In this document: positions 54,529 to 64,000 of the stretch, piece after piece | How the letters are laid out: each line of letters begins with the position of its first letter | How positions within the stretch are numbered: position 1 is the stretch's first letter | Origin: Planctomycetota bacterium | GTDB lineage: Bacteria; Planctomycetota; J058 | Length of the DNA: 64,000 nt | Reading direction: 5' to 3' | Assembly: GCA_019636275.1 (NCBI GenBank) | Contig: JAHBXY010000032.1 | Span: 1-64,000 of the forward strand | Notes under the pieces: generated by a model | The model's input: the letters and a program-made list of their open reading frames with translations, nothing else | What the model was told of the DNA's origin: nothing | Databases searched by the model: none | Position numbers and translations under genes: made by a program

Positions 54529-56220
54529 TCAGGGCAGGCCCAGCTTGCCCGGGTTCATGATCCCGCGCGGGTCGAGGGTCCCCTTGACCCGCGCCAGGAG
54601 CTCGTGGAGCGGCCCGTGCGAGGCGCGCAGCGCCTCGCCCTTGAGGAGGCCGACCCCGTGATGATGGCTCACCGCCGCCCCGCAGGCGACCACGGCGGCG
54701 AGCCCGTCCGCCCACGCGGCGGCGTGGCGCGCGCGCGCGTCGTCGGGGTCGCCCTGGAGGGCGGCGAAGGTGAAGTAGATGCTGCAGCCGTCGGCGTAGG
54801 CGTGCGAGAAGTGCGCCATGACCAGGGCGTGCGGGGAGAGCGCCGCGCGCACGCGCTCGTGCAGCTCGAGCAGCCGCGACCAGGACGTGGCGACCTCCAT
54901 GGTGTCGACGAAGCCGCCCATGGCGTAGACGCCGCTCTGCTTGAACGAGACGGCCAGGCGGTTGTTCCACCACGTCTCGGCCGGGACGGGCCCGCGGTCC
55001 TCGCCGCCGCGGGCCTCGCAGGCGCGGCGGAAGACCGCCTCCTCGGCGCCGACGAGGTCCTGGTCGTGGCCCTCGAAGGTCAACACCAGCAGGCAGCCGA
55101 CGCCCGGGATGCGGGCCGTGAGGCGGTTGAGCAGCTCGGGCCTGGCGAGGAGCGCCCGCTCGGCGCCGTGGCGCACGTCGGGCACGCGCGCGGCCAGCGC
55201 GCGCAGGAGCCCCCCGGGCGAGACGCGCGACAGCGGCCACCAGGGGGCCAGCGGGGCGTCATCCGGGGCCTCGGCGTCGGGGGGCGGCGGCGCGGGGCGC
55301 GGGTCGCCGGAGCGGGCCACGAGGAGCGTGTCGAGCGGGTCGTAGAGGCGCACGGCCGCCGGGCGCGCGCCGCGCTGCAGCCCCTCGCGCACGGCGTCGA
55401 GCGCGCGCTCGAGGTCGGGGAACTCGAAGCTGCGGAACAGGCGCAGGGGCGGCAGCCGGTGCACGCGGAGCGTCGCGGCGACGATCACGCCCAGGAGGCC
55501 CTCGGAGCCGGTGAAGAGCTGGTTCCAGTCGGGGCCGGTCGCGGCGCGCGGGGCGGCGGGCGTCGTGACGAGGGTGCCGTCGGGCAGGACGACCTCGAGC
55601 GACACCACCATGTCCTCGACCTTGCCGTAGCGGGTCGAGAGCTGCCCGGCGCCGCGGGCGGCCACCCAGCCCCCCACCGTCGAGCAGGTGATCGACGACG
55701 GATGGTGGGCGGCGGTCAGGCCCTCGCGCTGGAGCGCCTCCTCGAAGAGCTGGCCGTTCATGCCGGCCTGGACGCGCACGAGGAGCGAGGTGCGGTCGAC
55801 CTCGAGCAGCCGGTCGAGCCCCTTGAGGTCGAGGGCCACGCCGCCGCGCACGGCGAGGGTCCCGCCGCACACGCCGCTGCCGGCGCCCCAGGGCACGACG
55901 GCGAAGCCGCGGGCGCTCGCCAGGCGCAGGACCGCCTGCACGCCGGCGACGTCGCGCAGGCGCGCGACGGCGTCGGGGAGGCGCAGCCCGCCCGGGCGCC
56001 GGAACGCCAGGTGGCCGAGCGCCGAGAGGTCGCGCGCGTAGGCCTCGCGCGTGACCTCGCGCGCGTCGACGAGGTCCTCGCCGAGCGCCTCGCGCAGGAG
56101 CGCGAGCGACCCGGGGTCGAGGCCCGGCTCGTCACCGGTCGCCGCGCTCCCCACCGTGTGTCCCGTCTCCCCCACCGGGGAGAGATGATCACGCCGCGCG
56201 GCGTCGTGCCACCGGCGCAT
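54529..56220 (-). CDS. FAD-binding oxidase, alkyldihydroxyacetonephosphate synthase-like
   Basis: A flavoprotein of up to 563 residues in the VAO/PCMH family. FAD-binding features are VPWGAGSGVCGG (about 110-121) and HHPSSITCSTVGGWVAARGAG with STRYGKVEDMV. The C-terminal domain has a WWNNR segment, HFSHAYADGCSIYF and the SHHHGVG signature typical of AGPS, plus a final LDPRGIMNPGKLGLP. AGPS makes ether-lipid precursors, but related bacterial enzymes include glycolate and lactate dehydrogenases, so the substrate is not certain. The outer ATG at 56220 lacks a good ribosome binding site; an in-frame GTG at 56154 is an alternative start that would preserve all domains. Confidence 0.82.
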   Translation of the reverse strand: MRRWHDAARRDHLSPVGETGHTVGSAATGDEPGLDPGSLALLREALGEDLVDAREVTREAYARDLSALGHLAFRRPGGLRLPDAVARLRDVAGVQAVLRLASARGFAVVPWGAGSGVCGGTLAVRGGVALDLKGLDRLLEVDRTSLLVRVQAGMNGQLFEEALQREGLTAAHHPSSITCSTVGGWVAARGAGQLSTRYGKVEDMVVSLEVVLPDGTLVTTPAAPRAATGPDWNQLFTGSEGLLGVIVAATLRVHRLPPLRLFRSFEFPDLERALDAVREGLQRGARPAAVRLYDPLDTLLVARSGDPRPAPPPPDAEAPDDAPLAPWWPLSRVSPGGLLRALAARVPDVRHGAERALLARPELLNRLTARIPGVGCLLVLTFEGHDQDLVGAEEAVFRRACEARGGEDRGPVPAETWWNNRLAVSFKQSGVYAMGGFVDTMEVATSWSRLLELHERVRAALSPHALVMAHFSHAYADGCSIYFTFAALQGDPDDARARHAAAWADGLAAVVACGAAVSHHHGVGLLKGEALRASHGPLHELLARVKGTLDPRGIMNPGKLGLP

Positions 56221-56279
56221 GCGACGGGAAGGTTTGCGGCGGCTAACGCGCCGCGTTATGCTCGGGGGAGGAGGGTGCG

Positions 56280-56675
56280 ATGGCCGAGCCGCGTGCGGGC
56301 GAGGGAACCGAGGGCGCCGCGCCAGGCGCCGAGGCCGGCGGGATCGGGTCGGTCCTCTACAAGCTCGCGCTGGCCGGCGTGGGCGCGCTCATCCTGGCCC
56401 AGGAGGAGCTCGAGGCCGCCTGGAAGCGCACGCGCCGAGAGCGCGGCGAGGACGGCGCCGAGGCGCCGGAGGAGCAGCGCGACGGCGCGGCCGAGGCGCC
56501 GGCCGCCGCGCCTGGCGACCCGCCGCGGCCCGACGGCACGACCGTCCGCTCGCAGATCGACGCGGCGATCGGCCGCGTGCTCAGGACCCTGCCCATCCCC
56601 TCGCGCGAGGAGGTCGACCAGGTCGCGGCCCGCCTCGACGACCTCGAGGCCAAGGCCGACGCCGCTGGCCGTTGA
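56280..56675 (+). CDS. Phasin-like small protein
   Basis: A 131-residue protein with a short amphipathic or hydrophobic helix (VLYKLALAGVGALILAQEELE, about 25-45), a charged Ala/Pro-rich middle and a C-terminal coiled-coil helix (REEVDQVAARLDDLEAKADA). This is the organisation of phasin-family proteins that coat polyhydroxyalkanoate granules. The neighbouring phaR gene supports the reading. ATG follows GGAGGGTGCG. Divergent from the FAD oxidase gene. Confidence 0.65.
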   Translation: MAEPRAGEGTEGAAPGAEAGGIGSVLYKLALAGVGALILAQEELEAAWKRTRRERGEDGAEAPEEQRDGAAEAPAAAPGDPPRPDGTTVRSQIDAAIGRVLRTLPIPSREEVDQVAARLDDLEAKADAAGR

Positions 56676-56748
56676 CCCGCCCGGCGCGCCGGCGCGCGCT
56701 GCTCGGTCCCGCCCTGGATTATCATGAGGCCCGAGCCGGGGACGCCAC

Positions 56749-57357
56749 ATGCCACGCATCATCAAGCGCTACTCGAACCGCAAGCTCTACGACACCGAGG
56801 ACAAGCGCTACATCACCCTGGAGCAGATCCAGCAGCTCGTCCAGGACGGCCAGGACATCAAGGTCGTCGAGAACCAGACGGGCGAGGACCTCACGACGGT
56901 GACCCTCTCGCAGATCCTGCTCGAGCAGGAGAAGCGCAAGGAGGGCAAGCTCCCCAAGTCGTTCTTCATGGACCTCGTGCAGCGGTCGTCGACGACGGTC
57001 GTCGACTTCATGCGCAAGAACGTCCTGCAGTACTTCGACAGCTCGATGCTCTCCGAGGAGCAGCTCTCGGAGAACGTCGATCAGCTGGTCAAGGCCGGCG
57101 AGATCCCGCAGGACGAGGCCACGCAGCTCAAGGCCGAGATCAAGACGCGCACGCAGAGCTTCAAGCAGCGCCTGGACGAGCTCGTCGAGCGGCGCGTGCA
57201 GGACGTGCTCACGAAGCTGAACATCCCCACGAAGGCGGAGATCGAGCGGCTCAACCAGCGCCTCGACGCGCTCTCGCGCCGGCTGGGCGAGCCGGAGGCC
57301 GACGCCGACGAGGCGCCGAGCCCCCCGCGCGCCGGGGCGGTCGAGGGGCGGCCCTGA
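56749..57357 (+). CDS. phaR: Polyhydroxyalkanoate synthesis regulator PhaR
   Basis: A 202-residue protein beginning with the PHB-accumulation DNA-binding domain (RIIKRYSNRKLYDTEDKRYI, then TLEQIQQLVQDGQDIKVV and NQTGEDLTTVTLSQILLEQE). The middle (SFFMDLVQRSSTTVVDFMRK) and the C-terminal coiled coil (RLNQRLDALSRRLGE) fit a regulator that binds PHA granules and represses phasin genes. The phasin-like gene immediately upstream is the expected target. No PHA synthase, thiolase or reductase gene is in the window. The stop overlaps the next gene's presumed CTG start (CTGA). Confidence 0.9.
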   Translation: MPRIIKRYSNRKLYDTEDKRYITLEQIQQLVQDGQDIKVVENQTGEDLTTVTLSQILLEQEKRKEGKLPKSFFMDLVQRSSTTVVDFMRKNVLQYFDSSMLSEEQLSENVDQLVKAGEIPQDEATQLKAEIKTRTQSFKQRLDELVERRVQDVLTKLNIPTKAEIERLNQRLDALSRRLGEPEADADEAPSPPRAGAVEGRP

Positions 57358-58202
57358 GCCGGGCCCGCGGCGCCGCCGCGCTCGTCGTCGCGCTCGTCGT
57401 CGCGGGCGGCTGCGCCGCCCCGCCCCCGCCGGGCCGGGTCCCGCCCGACGTGACCGACCCGTCGGCGGTCGAGGCCTTCCCCACGCCCCGCTTCACGCTG
57501 TGGGTCCAGGGCGGCTGCCTCACCCCCGCGCGCCGGGCGGCGCTGCTCGACGAGCTCGACCGGGCGCACGACTTCCTCACCGCCTGGCTGGGCCCCGCCA
57601 TGTCGCCCGGCGACTTCCGCCCGCGCGGGGCGCCGCGGGCCGCCTGCCCGCCGACGCCCGCCGGGCTGGTCGCGTCGCCCGCCGTCGCGCCGATCGACGT
57701 CGTCGTGCTCCCGCGCGGCGAGCGCTGCCACGCGGACGCCAACGGGATCACGCTCGTGCCCGGGCACCTCGACCGGCGCGACGGCACGCACGAGCTCGTC
57801 CACTACCTCGCCGGGTCGTCGTGGCACCCGATCGACGAGGGGCTCGCCGTCTACTTGACCGAGCGGCTGTGGGGCCCCGACCGCGGGATCCCGGCGAAGG
57901 TCCGCGCGCGCGTGTTCCTCGACCTGGGCCTCGACACCGACCTCGACCCCGAGGCGCTGGCCCGCGACGGCATGAGCCGCCGCGACTACGACGTCGCCGG
58001 GGCGTTCACGGGCTGGCTGATCGAGTCGTTCGGCAAGGAGCGCTTCTTCGAGCTCTACGCCGGGCCGCAGCGCAACTACCACGGCGTCTACGGCCAGGGC
58101 GAGAAGGAGCTCCTCTTCCGCTTCTGGCAGCACGTGCGCAGCCTCGACGTGCGGCGCGACGGCGACTACCACGCCTTCAAGGCCTGGCTCCGCGGCGGCT
58201 GA
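57354..58202 (+). CDS. Putative HExxH metallopeptidase lipoprotein
   Basis: A 282-residue lipoprotein. From a CTG overlapping the phaR stop the signal reads SRARGAAALVVALVVAGGC, a good lipobox, with GAGGGG upstream as ribosome binding site. The mature part contains THELVHYL, a zinc metallopeptidase HExxH motif (about 145), followed 14-15 residues later by PIDEGLAVYL, the downstream Glu helix of gluzincins. It would act in the periplasm or at the cell surface. The link to the upstream PHA genes is positional only. No other in-frame initiation codon lies nearby, so CTG initiation is favoured. Confidence 0.72.
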   Translation: MSRARGAAALVVALVVAGGCAAPPPPGRVPPDVTDPSAVEAFPTPRFTLWVQGGCLTPARRAALLDELDRAHDFLTAWLGPAMSPGDFRPRGAPRAACPPTPAGLVASPAVAPIDVVVLPRGERCHADANGITLVPGHLDRRDGTHELVHYLAGSSWHPIDEGLAVYLTERLWGPDRGIPAKVRARVFLDLGLDTDLDPEALARDGMSRRDYDVAGAFTGWLIESFGKERFFELYAGPQRNYHGVYGQGEKELLFRFWQHVRSLDVRRDGDYHAFKAWLRGG

Positions 58203-58490
58203 TGTGTGCTCGACGGCTGCGGGCGACGATGTTGGCCGCGGCGGCTGATGTGAGCTCGACGGCTGCGGCCGCGGCAGCCGGGCGGGGCGGCTGATGTGTG
58301 CTCGACGGCTGCGGGCGACGATGCTGGCCGCGGCGGCGCGCGCGCGGGCTCGAAGTAGGTCGCTACGTCGTCGCCCGCGCGCCTCGCCGCCGCGGCTCAG
58401 CCTCGTCGCCCTCGCCTCACGTGCTGCTCCGGCCGAGGCTGGTCACAAGCACTCGCCGGCGAGCGTCGATGGCTTGACACGCTCCGACGT
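58203..58490 (+). repeat. Stop-codon-abutting dispersed intergenic repeat, copy E (nested, three 5' ends)
   Basis: Three successive 5' cores, GCTCGACGGCTGCGG, occur at about 58208, 58253 and 58300, each preceded by GGCGGCTGATGTG, which is the end and stop of the metallopeptidase gene repeated three times. The last core continues as a full element nearly identical to copy C, with the GC-alternating hairpin and the end GGCTGGTCACAAG near 58447. Beyond this the sequence matches the distal end of copy F. A fourth short core occurs near 58494-58508. No gene lies in this gap. Confidence 0.75.
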
Positions 58491-58522
58491 GTGCTCGACG
58501 GCTGCCTGGATCGACAGCGCGG

Positions 58523-60046
58523 TCAGATCGTCCAGGCGGGGAAGCCGGCGCGGATCAGGCGGAAGGTCGCCGTGCGCCAGTTCGCGTTGAACTTCTCGAA
58601 GCGCGAGTACTGGCCGTGGTCGTCGGCGTAGAACCAGATCACGTCGTGGTAGTGCAGCCCCTGGTTCCTGAGCGTGCTCCGGCCGTTGCCGGTGCCGGTG
58701 TTGTAGTAGAGCGTCGTCCAGAAGAACTGCACGTGCTCGGGGAGGTCCGGGACGCGGCCGGCCCAGGGACCCACGATCGCCGCGTCGCGCAGGTCGCGGG
58801 CGAAGGCCAGCTTCGACTCGGCCACGAGGCCGCCCACCGCGTAGCAGGCGTCCTGCGTCTCGAGGTCCATGAAGGTCTCGAGGCGGTCGCCCACCTCGTT
58901 GGTGTTCCAGGTGACGTTGCGCTTGTCGCGGATCATCGCCGTGAGCGTGGGCGCGGTGTAGGCGCGGATCCCCTGCGAGTCGCTGCGCCAGCGCGTCACG
59001 TAGGAGTCGATCCCGAGCGACCCGTAGCCGTTGTAGGTCACGCGCAGGTCGCCGCTGGAGAACGCGCTGCGCAGCGGGAAGATCCCGCCCTCGGTGAGGA
59101 ACGTGACGGCCAGCTCCCACTCGCTGATCGTCACGTCGCTGCCCGCGGGCAGGTTGGCGTTGATGAACGTCGTCGCCTCGCGCACGGCCGTGCGGAAGGC
59201 GCGGCCGACGTCGCTGTCGTGGGCGACGTCGGACACCCAGTCGCGCGGCCGAAGCGGCGGCGTCTGCCTGGGGTTGCCGTACTCGTTGATCAGGCCCGCC
59301 GCGAGCCGCCCGGCCGCGTGCTCGCGGGCGTCGTCCAGGAACTCGAGCGCCGGCTGCGACCAGCTCGGGCCGGGCAGCGCGTGCTCGCGCGTCTCGCCGC
59401 CGCCCGTGAGGGCGAGCACGGCCCTGAGGCCGACCGTCACGGCGCCCCAGCGGTCGGCGGGCGCCAGCGCCCGCGGGTGGAGGACGGGGAGGCGGTGCTC
59501 GGTCGCGTCGCCCTCGAGCTGCACGCCCACGCACAGGACCTTCTCCTGCCGCGGCTGCGCGTTGCGCCACAGCCAGTCGGGCGTCAGGTCGGCGTCGGGC
59601 GTGTCGGCCGGCGCGAACATGTAGCCGCCCCGGTCGAGGCGCGGGTTCGTCTTGACGCTCGTGTAGCGGCCCCGCCCCAGGCGGCTGCGCACCAGGTGGT
59701 CGGCGCTGCGGTGCCGCTCGACGCCCGCGACCTTCAGGCCCGGGCCGCGGGCCAGGACGGCCGGCTTGAAGGGGTCGACCGTCCCCGTGGTCTTCCAGGC
59801 CAGCCCGAGCGACTCCGGGGTCGAGCCGAGGGTCGCGCCCGGCGCCTCGAGGCGCAGCGTGGCCAGGAGCGCCGGGTCGCCCAGCGCCGGCGCCTCCTGC
59901 CAGAGCTGCAGCGTCGCCGTGGCGGGCGTGACGTCCGAGGGCGCCGCGGCGTCGGCGCTCCGCGCGGGGACGACCAGGCGGTACTCGCCCTCGCCCTCGA
60001 CGTCCAGGGCCTCGAGGCGGGTGGTGCGCCGCTCCGGCTGGGTCAT
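58523..60046 (-). CDS. Unknown protein
   Basis: A 507-residue protein I do not recognise. No signal peptide or membrane segment is visible. The first 100 residues are beta-rich and Pro/Ala-rich; the middle is a mixed region with several Trp and Tyr (PDWLWRNAQPRQEKVLCVGV). The C-terminal third has unusually aromatic, polar sequence (FFWTTLYYNTGTGNGRSTL; LHYHDVIWFYADDHGQYSRF; FNANWRTATFRL) that would suit a secreted or structural beta-domain. It sits alone between the stop-codon repeat and the YccF gene. The start ATG at 60046 has no strong ribosome binding site. Confidence 0.6.
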   Translation of the reverse strand: MTQPERRTTRLEALDVEGEGEYRLVVPARSADAAAPSDVTPATATLQLWQEAPALGDPALLATLRLEAPGATLGSTPESLGLAWKTTGTVDPFKPAVLARGPGLKVAGVERHRSADHLVRSRLGRGRYTSVKTNPRLDRGGYMFAPADTPDADLTPDWLWRNAQPRQEKVLCVGVQLEGDATEHRLPVLHPRALAPADRWGAVTVGLRAVLALTGGGETREHALPGPSWSQPALEFLDDAREHAAGRLAAGLINEYGNPRQTPPLRPRDWVSDVAHDSDVGRAFRTAVREATTFINANLPAGSDVTISEWELAVTFLTEGGIFPLRSAFSSGDLRVTYNGYGSLGIDSYVTRWRSDSQGIRAYTAPTLTAMIRDKRNVTWNTNEVGDRLETFMDLETQDACYAVGGLVAESKLAFARDLRDAAIVGPWAGRVPDLPEHVQFFWTTLYYNTGTGNGRSTLRNQGLHYHDVIWFYADDHGQYSRFEKFNANWRTATFRLIRAGFPAWTI

Positions 60047-60073
60047 GTCCGGAAGGCTACAACACGCCGACGG

Positions 60074-60457
60074 CTACCTGAGGTCGCGGATGTCCCGCCC
60101 GAAGGGGGTGAGCGCCAGCTTGGCCAGCTTCCAGTGCTGCAGGGCGAACGGCAGCCCGATCACGGTGATCGCCATGAGACCGGCGAAGAGCAGGTGCGTG
60201 AGGAAGATCCCCAGCCCGCCGATCACCAGCCAGATGATGTTGAGCACGAGGCCCAGGCCGCCCCGCGCCAGGTCGCCCGTCGGCGCCGCCTCGCGGCCGA
60301 ACGGCAGGAGGCCGAGGATCGCCAGCTTGAAGGCCTGGACGCCCCAGGGGATCCCCACGATCGTCAGGCAGAGCCCGAGGCCGACGAGCAGGTACTGGAC
60401 GCAGATCACCAGCCCGCCCCCGAGCACGATCCACAGCAGGTTGCCGAGCAGGCTCAT
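60074..60457 (-). CDS. yccF: YccF-family inner-membrane protein
   Basis: A 127-residue protein made of two repeated halves, each with hydrophobic segments followed by a glycine/proline-rich turn: LLWIVLGGGLVICVQYLLVG with IVGIPWGVQAFKLAILGLLPFG, and IIWLVIGGLGIFLTHLLFAG with VIGLPFALQHWKLAKLALTPFG. This is the YccF pattern of a small membrane protein of unknown function. It has a strong ribosome binding site (GGAGGGGAGG) and is divergent from the hydro-lyase gene. Confidence 0.9.
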   Translation of the reverse strand: MSLLGNLLWIVLGGGLVICVQYLLVGLGLCLTIVGIPWGVQAFKLAILGLLPFGREAAPTGDLARGGLGLVLNIIWLVIGGLGIFLTHLLFAGLMAITVIGLPFALQHWKLAKLALTPFGRDIRDLR

Positions 60458-60590
60458 GGGCCCTCCCCTCCGTCCGGACTCTCTGTCCGGATTCTGCGGC
60501 AGGGCCCCGGCGTGGGGAGTCGGATCCGGGCGGGCGCGATCGGGGGTAGACTGGGCCGGGGCCGCGCTCGGGGGCGGCCGGGAGCGGACG

Positions 60591-62603
<2,013 letters not shown>

Positions 62604-62692
62604 GCCGCGCGCGGTGCTTCCCGTCGTGGCGCTCGCGGCATGCTTCGAGCCTGCGCGCGGGCCTCCCCGCCCTGCGTCCACACCTCAGCGCG

Positions 62693-62995
62693 TATGAAAC
62701 CATCGACGCGCCCCGGCGAGTCCTGGTGACCAGCCTTCGACCGGAGTAGCACGCGAGGCGAGGATGACGAGGCTGAGCCGCGGGCGCGACGTCGCCTTAC
62801 CGCATGTCCTGGGGCCAGTCTTCAAGGCGCGCCCGTGCGATCGGCACGCTCGACCTCGAGTGGAATGGAGCCACACGTGAGGCGAGGGCGCGGAGGCTGA
62901 GGCGAGGCGGCGCGCGCGCGGGCGACGTCGTATCGGCATACTTCTAGCCCGCGCGCGCGCCGCCCCGCCCAGCATCCGCGGCCGCAGCCGTCGAG
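62693..62995 (-). repeat. Stop-codon-abutting dispersed intergenic repeat, copy F (about 300 bp) with 14-bp direct repeats
   Basis: On the minus strand, right after the stop of the coiled-coil gene, the sequence reads TGTGCTCGACGGCTGCGGCC. It then forms an 18-bp perfect stem (GGCGGCGCGCGCGCGGGC and its complement, around 62922-62981) with a loop of about 23 nt, and ends with GGCTGGTCACCAG and CGTCGATGG. It is bracketed by an exact direct repeat CACACCTCAGCGCG at 62679-62692 and 62996-63009; the latter contains the gene's stop codon. It is the fullest copy and carries extra sequence (GTGTGGCTCCATTCCACTCG) shared with copy A. Confidence 0.82.
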
Positions 62996-63001
62996 CACAC
63001 C

Positions 63002-64000
63002 TCAGCGCGCCAGGCGCAGCCGCTGCCTCACGCTCTCGCGCAGCGGCGTGACGACGAGCCGCGCCTCGACGACCCGGCAGGCCGCGGGCTCGCCCTGGGC
63101 CGGCTCGAGCAGGACGGCCAGCGCCCCGCCGCGGCGGAGCAGGCTGGCGGCGTCGAACGGCTCGATCCAGGCCTCGATCCGGTCGGCGCCGGAGAGGAGG
63201 GCCGGGAGGGCGCGCCAGCCCTCGAAGGGCAGGTCGTCGCCCTGGAGCGCGGTGGCCGCCAGGCGCAGCCCGGGGCCGGGCGCGCCCTCGAGCCGCACGT
63301 CCACGGCGAGGAGGACGCGCTCCTCGGCCGCGCCGTCGAGCGCGGCCTGCAGGGCCGGCGAGGCCTCGAGCGCCAGGACGACGCGCTGGCCGGCGTCGCC
63401 GCCGAGCGCCGGCGCGTCGACGGGGCGCAGGCCGCCGTCGGGCGTGACCGCCAGGAGGGTCAGGGGCAGCGCCTCGGGGCCGCCGTCCGCCAGATGCATG
63501 AGCAGGTCGTCCTGCGCGCGCAGGCCCGCCTGCGCCTCGGCCAGGCGTGCTGCGAGCGCCTGCCGCTCCGTCTGCAGCGTCTCCGCCACGCGCGCGGCCG
63601 CCACGAGCTGCAGGTTCAGCTCGTCGACCTCGAGCGCCTGCTCGTCGACCTTCGCCAGGGCGCCGCGCAGGCGGCGCTCGAGCCCGGCCCGCTGGACGCG
63701 CGCCGCCTCGAGCTCGCGCCCGGCGGCGGCCAGCCGCTCGGCCAGACCCGCGCGCTCGTCGGCGAGCGCCGCGCGCGCGCCCTCGAGGCCGGTCGCCCGG
63801 GTCGTCGCCGCGGCCAGCTCCTCGGCCAGGCGGGCGCGCTCGCGCTCGAGGCCGTCGGCCCTGGCCGTGGCCGCGGCCAGCTCGTCGGCCAGGCGTGCGC
63901 GCTCGCGCCCGGTCGCCTCGAGCCCCACCGTGGCCTCCTCGAGGCGCTTCCCGAGGGCGGCCGTCAGGGCGGTCGCCTCGGCCAGCTCCGCGGCCAGGCG
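63002..64000 (-). CDS. Coiled-coil protein, partial (runs off the right edge)
   Basis: The frame is open to the window's end. The N-terminal visible part is a long coiled coil of near-identical heptad units (ARLADELAAATARADGLERE; ARLAEELAAATTRATGLEG). It is followed by a globular C-terminal domain of about 170 residues (LLMHLADGGPEALPLTLLAV; VVLALEASPALQAALDG; WIEPFDAASLLRRGG; CRVVEARLVVTPLRES). I do not recognise the globular domain. It ends at the stop that carries the direct repeat of copy F. The real start lies outside the window. Confidence 0.7.
   Translation of the reverse strand, partial: RLAAELAEATALTAALGKRLEEATVGLEATGRERARLADELAAATARADGLERERARLAEELAAATTRATGLEGARAALADERAGLAERLAAAGRELEAARVQRAGLERRLRGALAKVDEQALEVDELNLQLVAAARVAETLQTERQALAARLAEAQAGLRAQDDLLMHLADGGPEALPLTLLAVTPDGGLRPVDAPALGGDAGQRVVLALEASPALQAALDGAAEERVLLAVDVRLEGAPGPGLRLAATALQGDDLPFEGWRALPALLSGADRIEAWIEPFDAASLLRRGGALAVLLEPAQGEPAACRVVEARLVVTPLRESVRQRLRLAR

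Overview
The window is about 64 kb of very GC-rich, densely coding bacterial chromosome with strong G/C preference at third codon positions. No rRNA, tRNA, CRISPR array, transposase or prophage structural operon is visible. NPCBM, DUF3857-transglutaminase, FecR-type and HEAT-repeat proteins, a 13E12/DUF222-like HNH protein, a contractile-injection spike and a PHA-granule regulator together suggest a Planctomycetota- or Myxococcota-like soil or aquatic bacterium. The phylum is an inference and no marker gene here settles it.

Layout. 0-10 kb: RecQ-family helicase, zinc-ribbon/TPR protein, arginase, SUI1-type factor, isocitrate dehydrogenase, FHA protein, AspRS and a hypothetical protein. 10.5-20.7 kb: processive GT2 glycosyltransferase, a frameshift-ridden four-gene operon (YkgJ-type Cys cluster, WD40, exported protein, zinc ribbon), an ABC-F ATPase and an endonuclease/exonuclease/phosphatase-domain protein. 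20.9-25.6 kb (+): gp5/VgrG-like spike, a protein with repeated LGxxRR motifs, a PAAR tip, a Trm112-like methyltransferase and a B12-binding radical SAM enzyme. 25.6-38.9 kb (-): a low-GC orphan, PaaI-type thioesterase, DUF1893, two DUF3857/transglutaminase paralogues, an NPCBM protein and two lipoproteins. 39.1-48.4 kb (-): an overlapping exopolysaccharide-export operon (two FecR-like surface proteins, beta-barrel, Wza-like exporter, Wzc-like tyrosine kinase). 48.5-53.3 kb: an HNH endonuclease gene between two tandem arrays of about 70-bp units. 53.3-64 kb: lipoprotein, AGPS-like FAD oxidase, phasin-like protein, PhaR, HExxH lipoprotein, an unknown protein, YccF, a one-chain swivel-plus-LeuC hydro-lyase and a coiled-coil protein running off the window.

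Two structures stand out. First, the HNH gene is flanked by two arrays of about 22 units each, with periods near 70 bp. The arrays face each other as inverted, diverged relatives and share a palindromic core (TCGTCGACGA). This is neither CRISPR nor a coding repeat, and it is the best candidate for an undescribed system. Second, a dispersed intergenic repeat abuts the stop codon of one gene at six of the seven convergent gene junctions. At two junctions it is bracketed by 14-15 bp direct repeats that include the stop codon, as if it had inserted there.

Many genes are translationally coupled through GTGA, ATGA or TGATG overlaps. Two CTGA overlaps, plus one CTG behind a strong ribosome binding site and ahead of a clear signal peptide, suggest CTG initiation codons are used.
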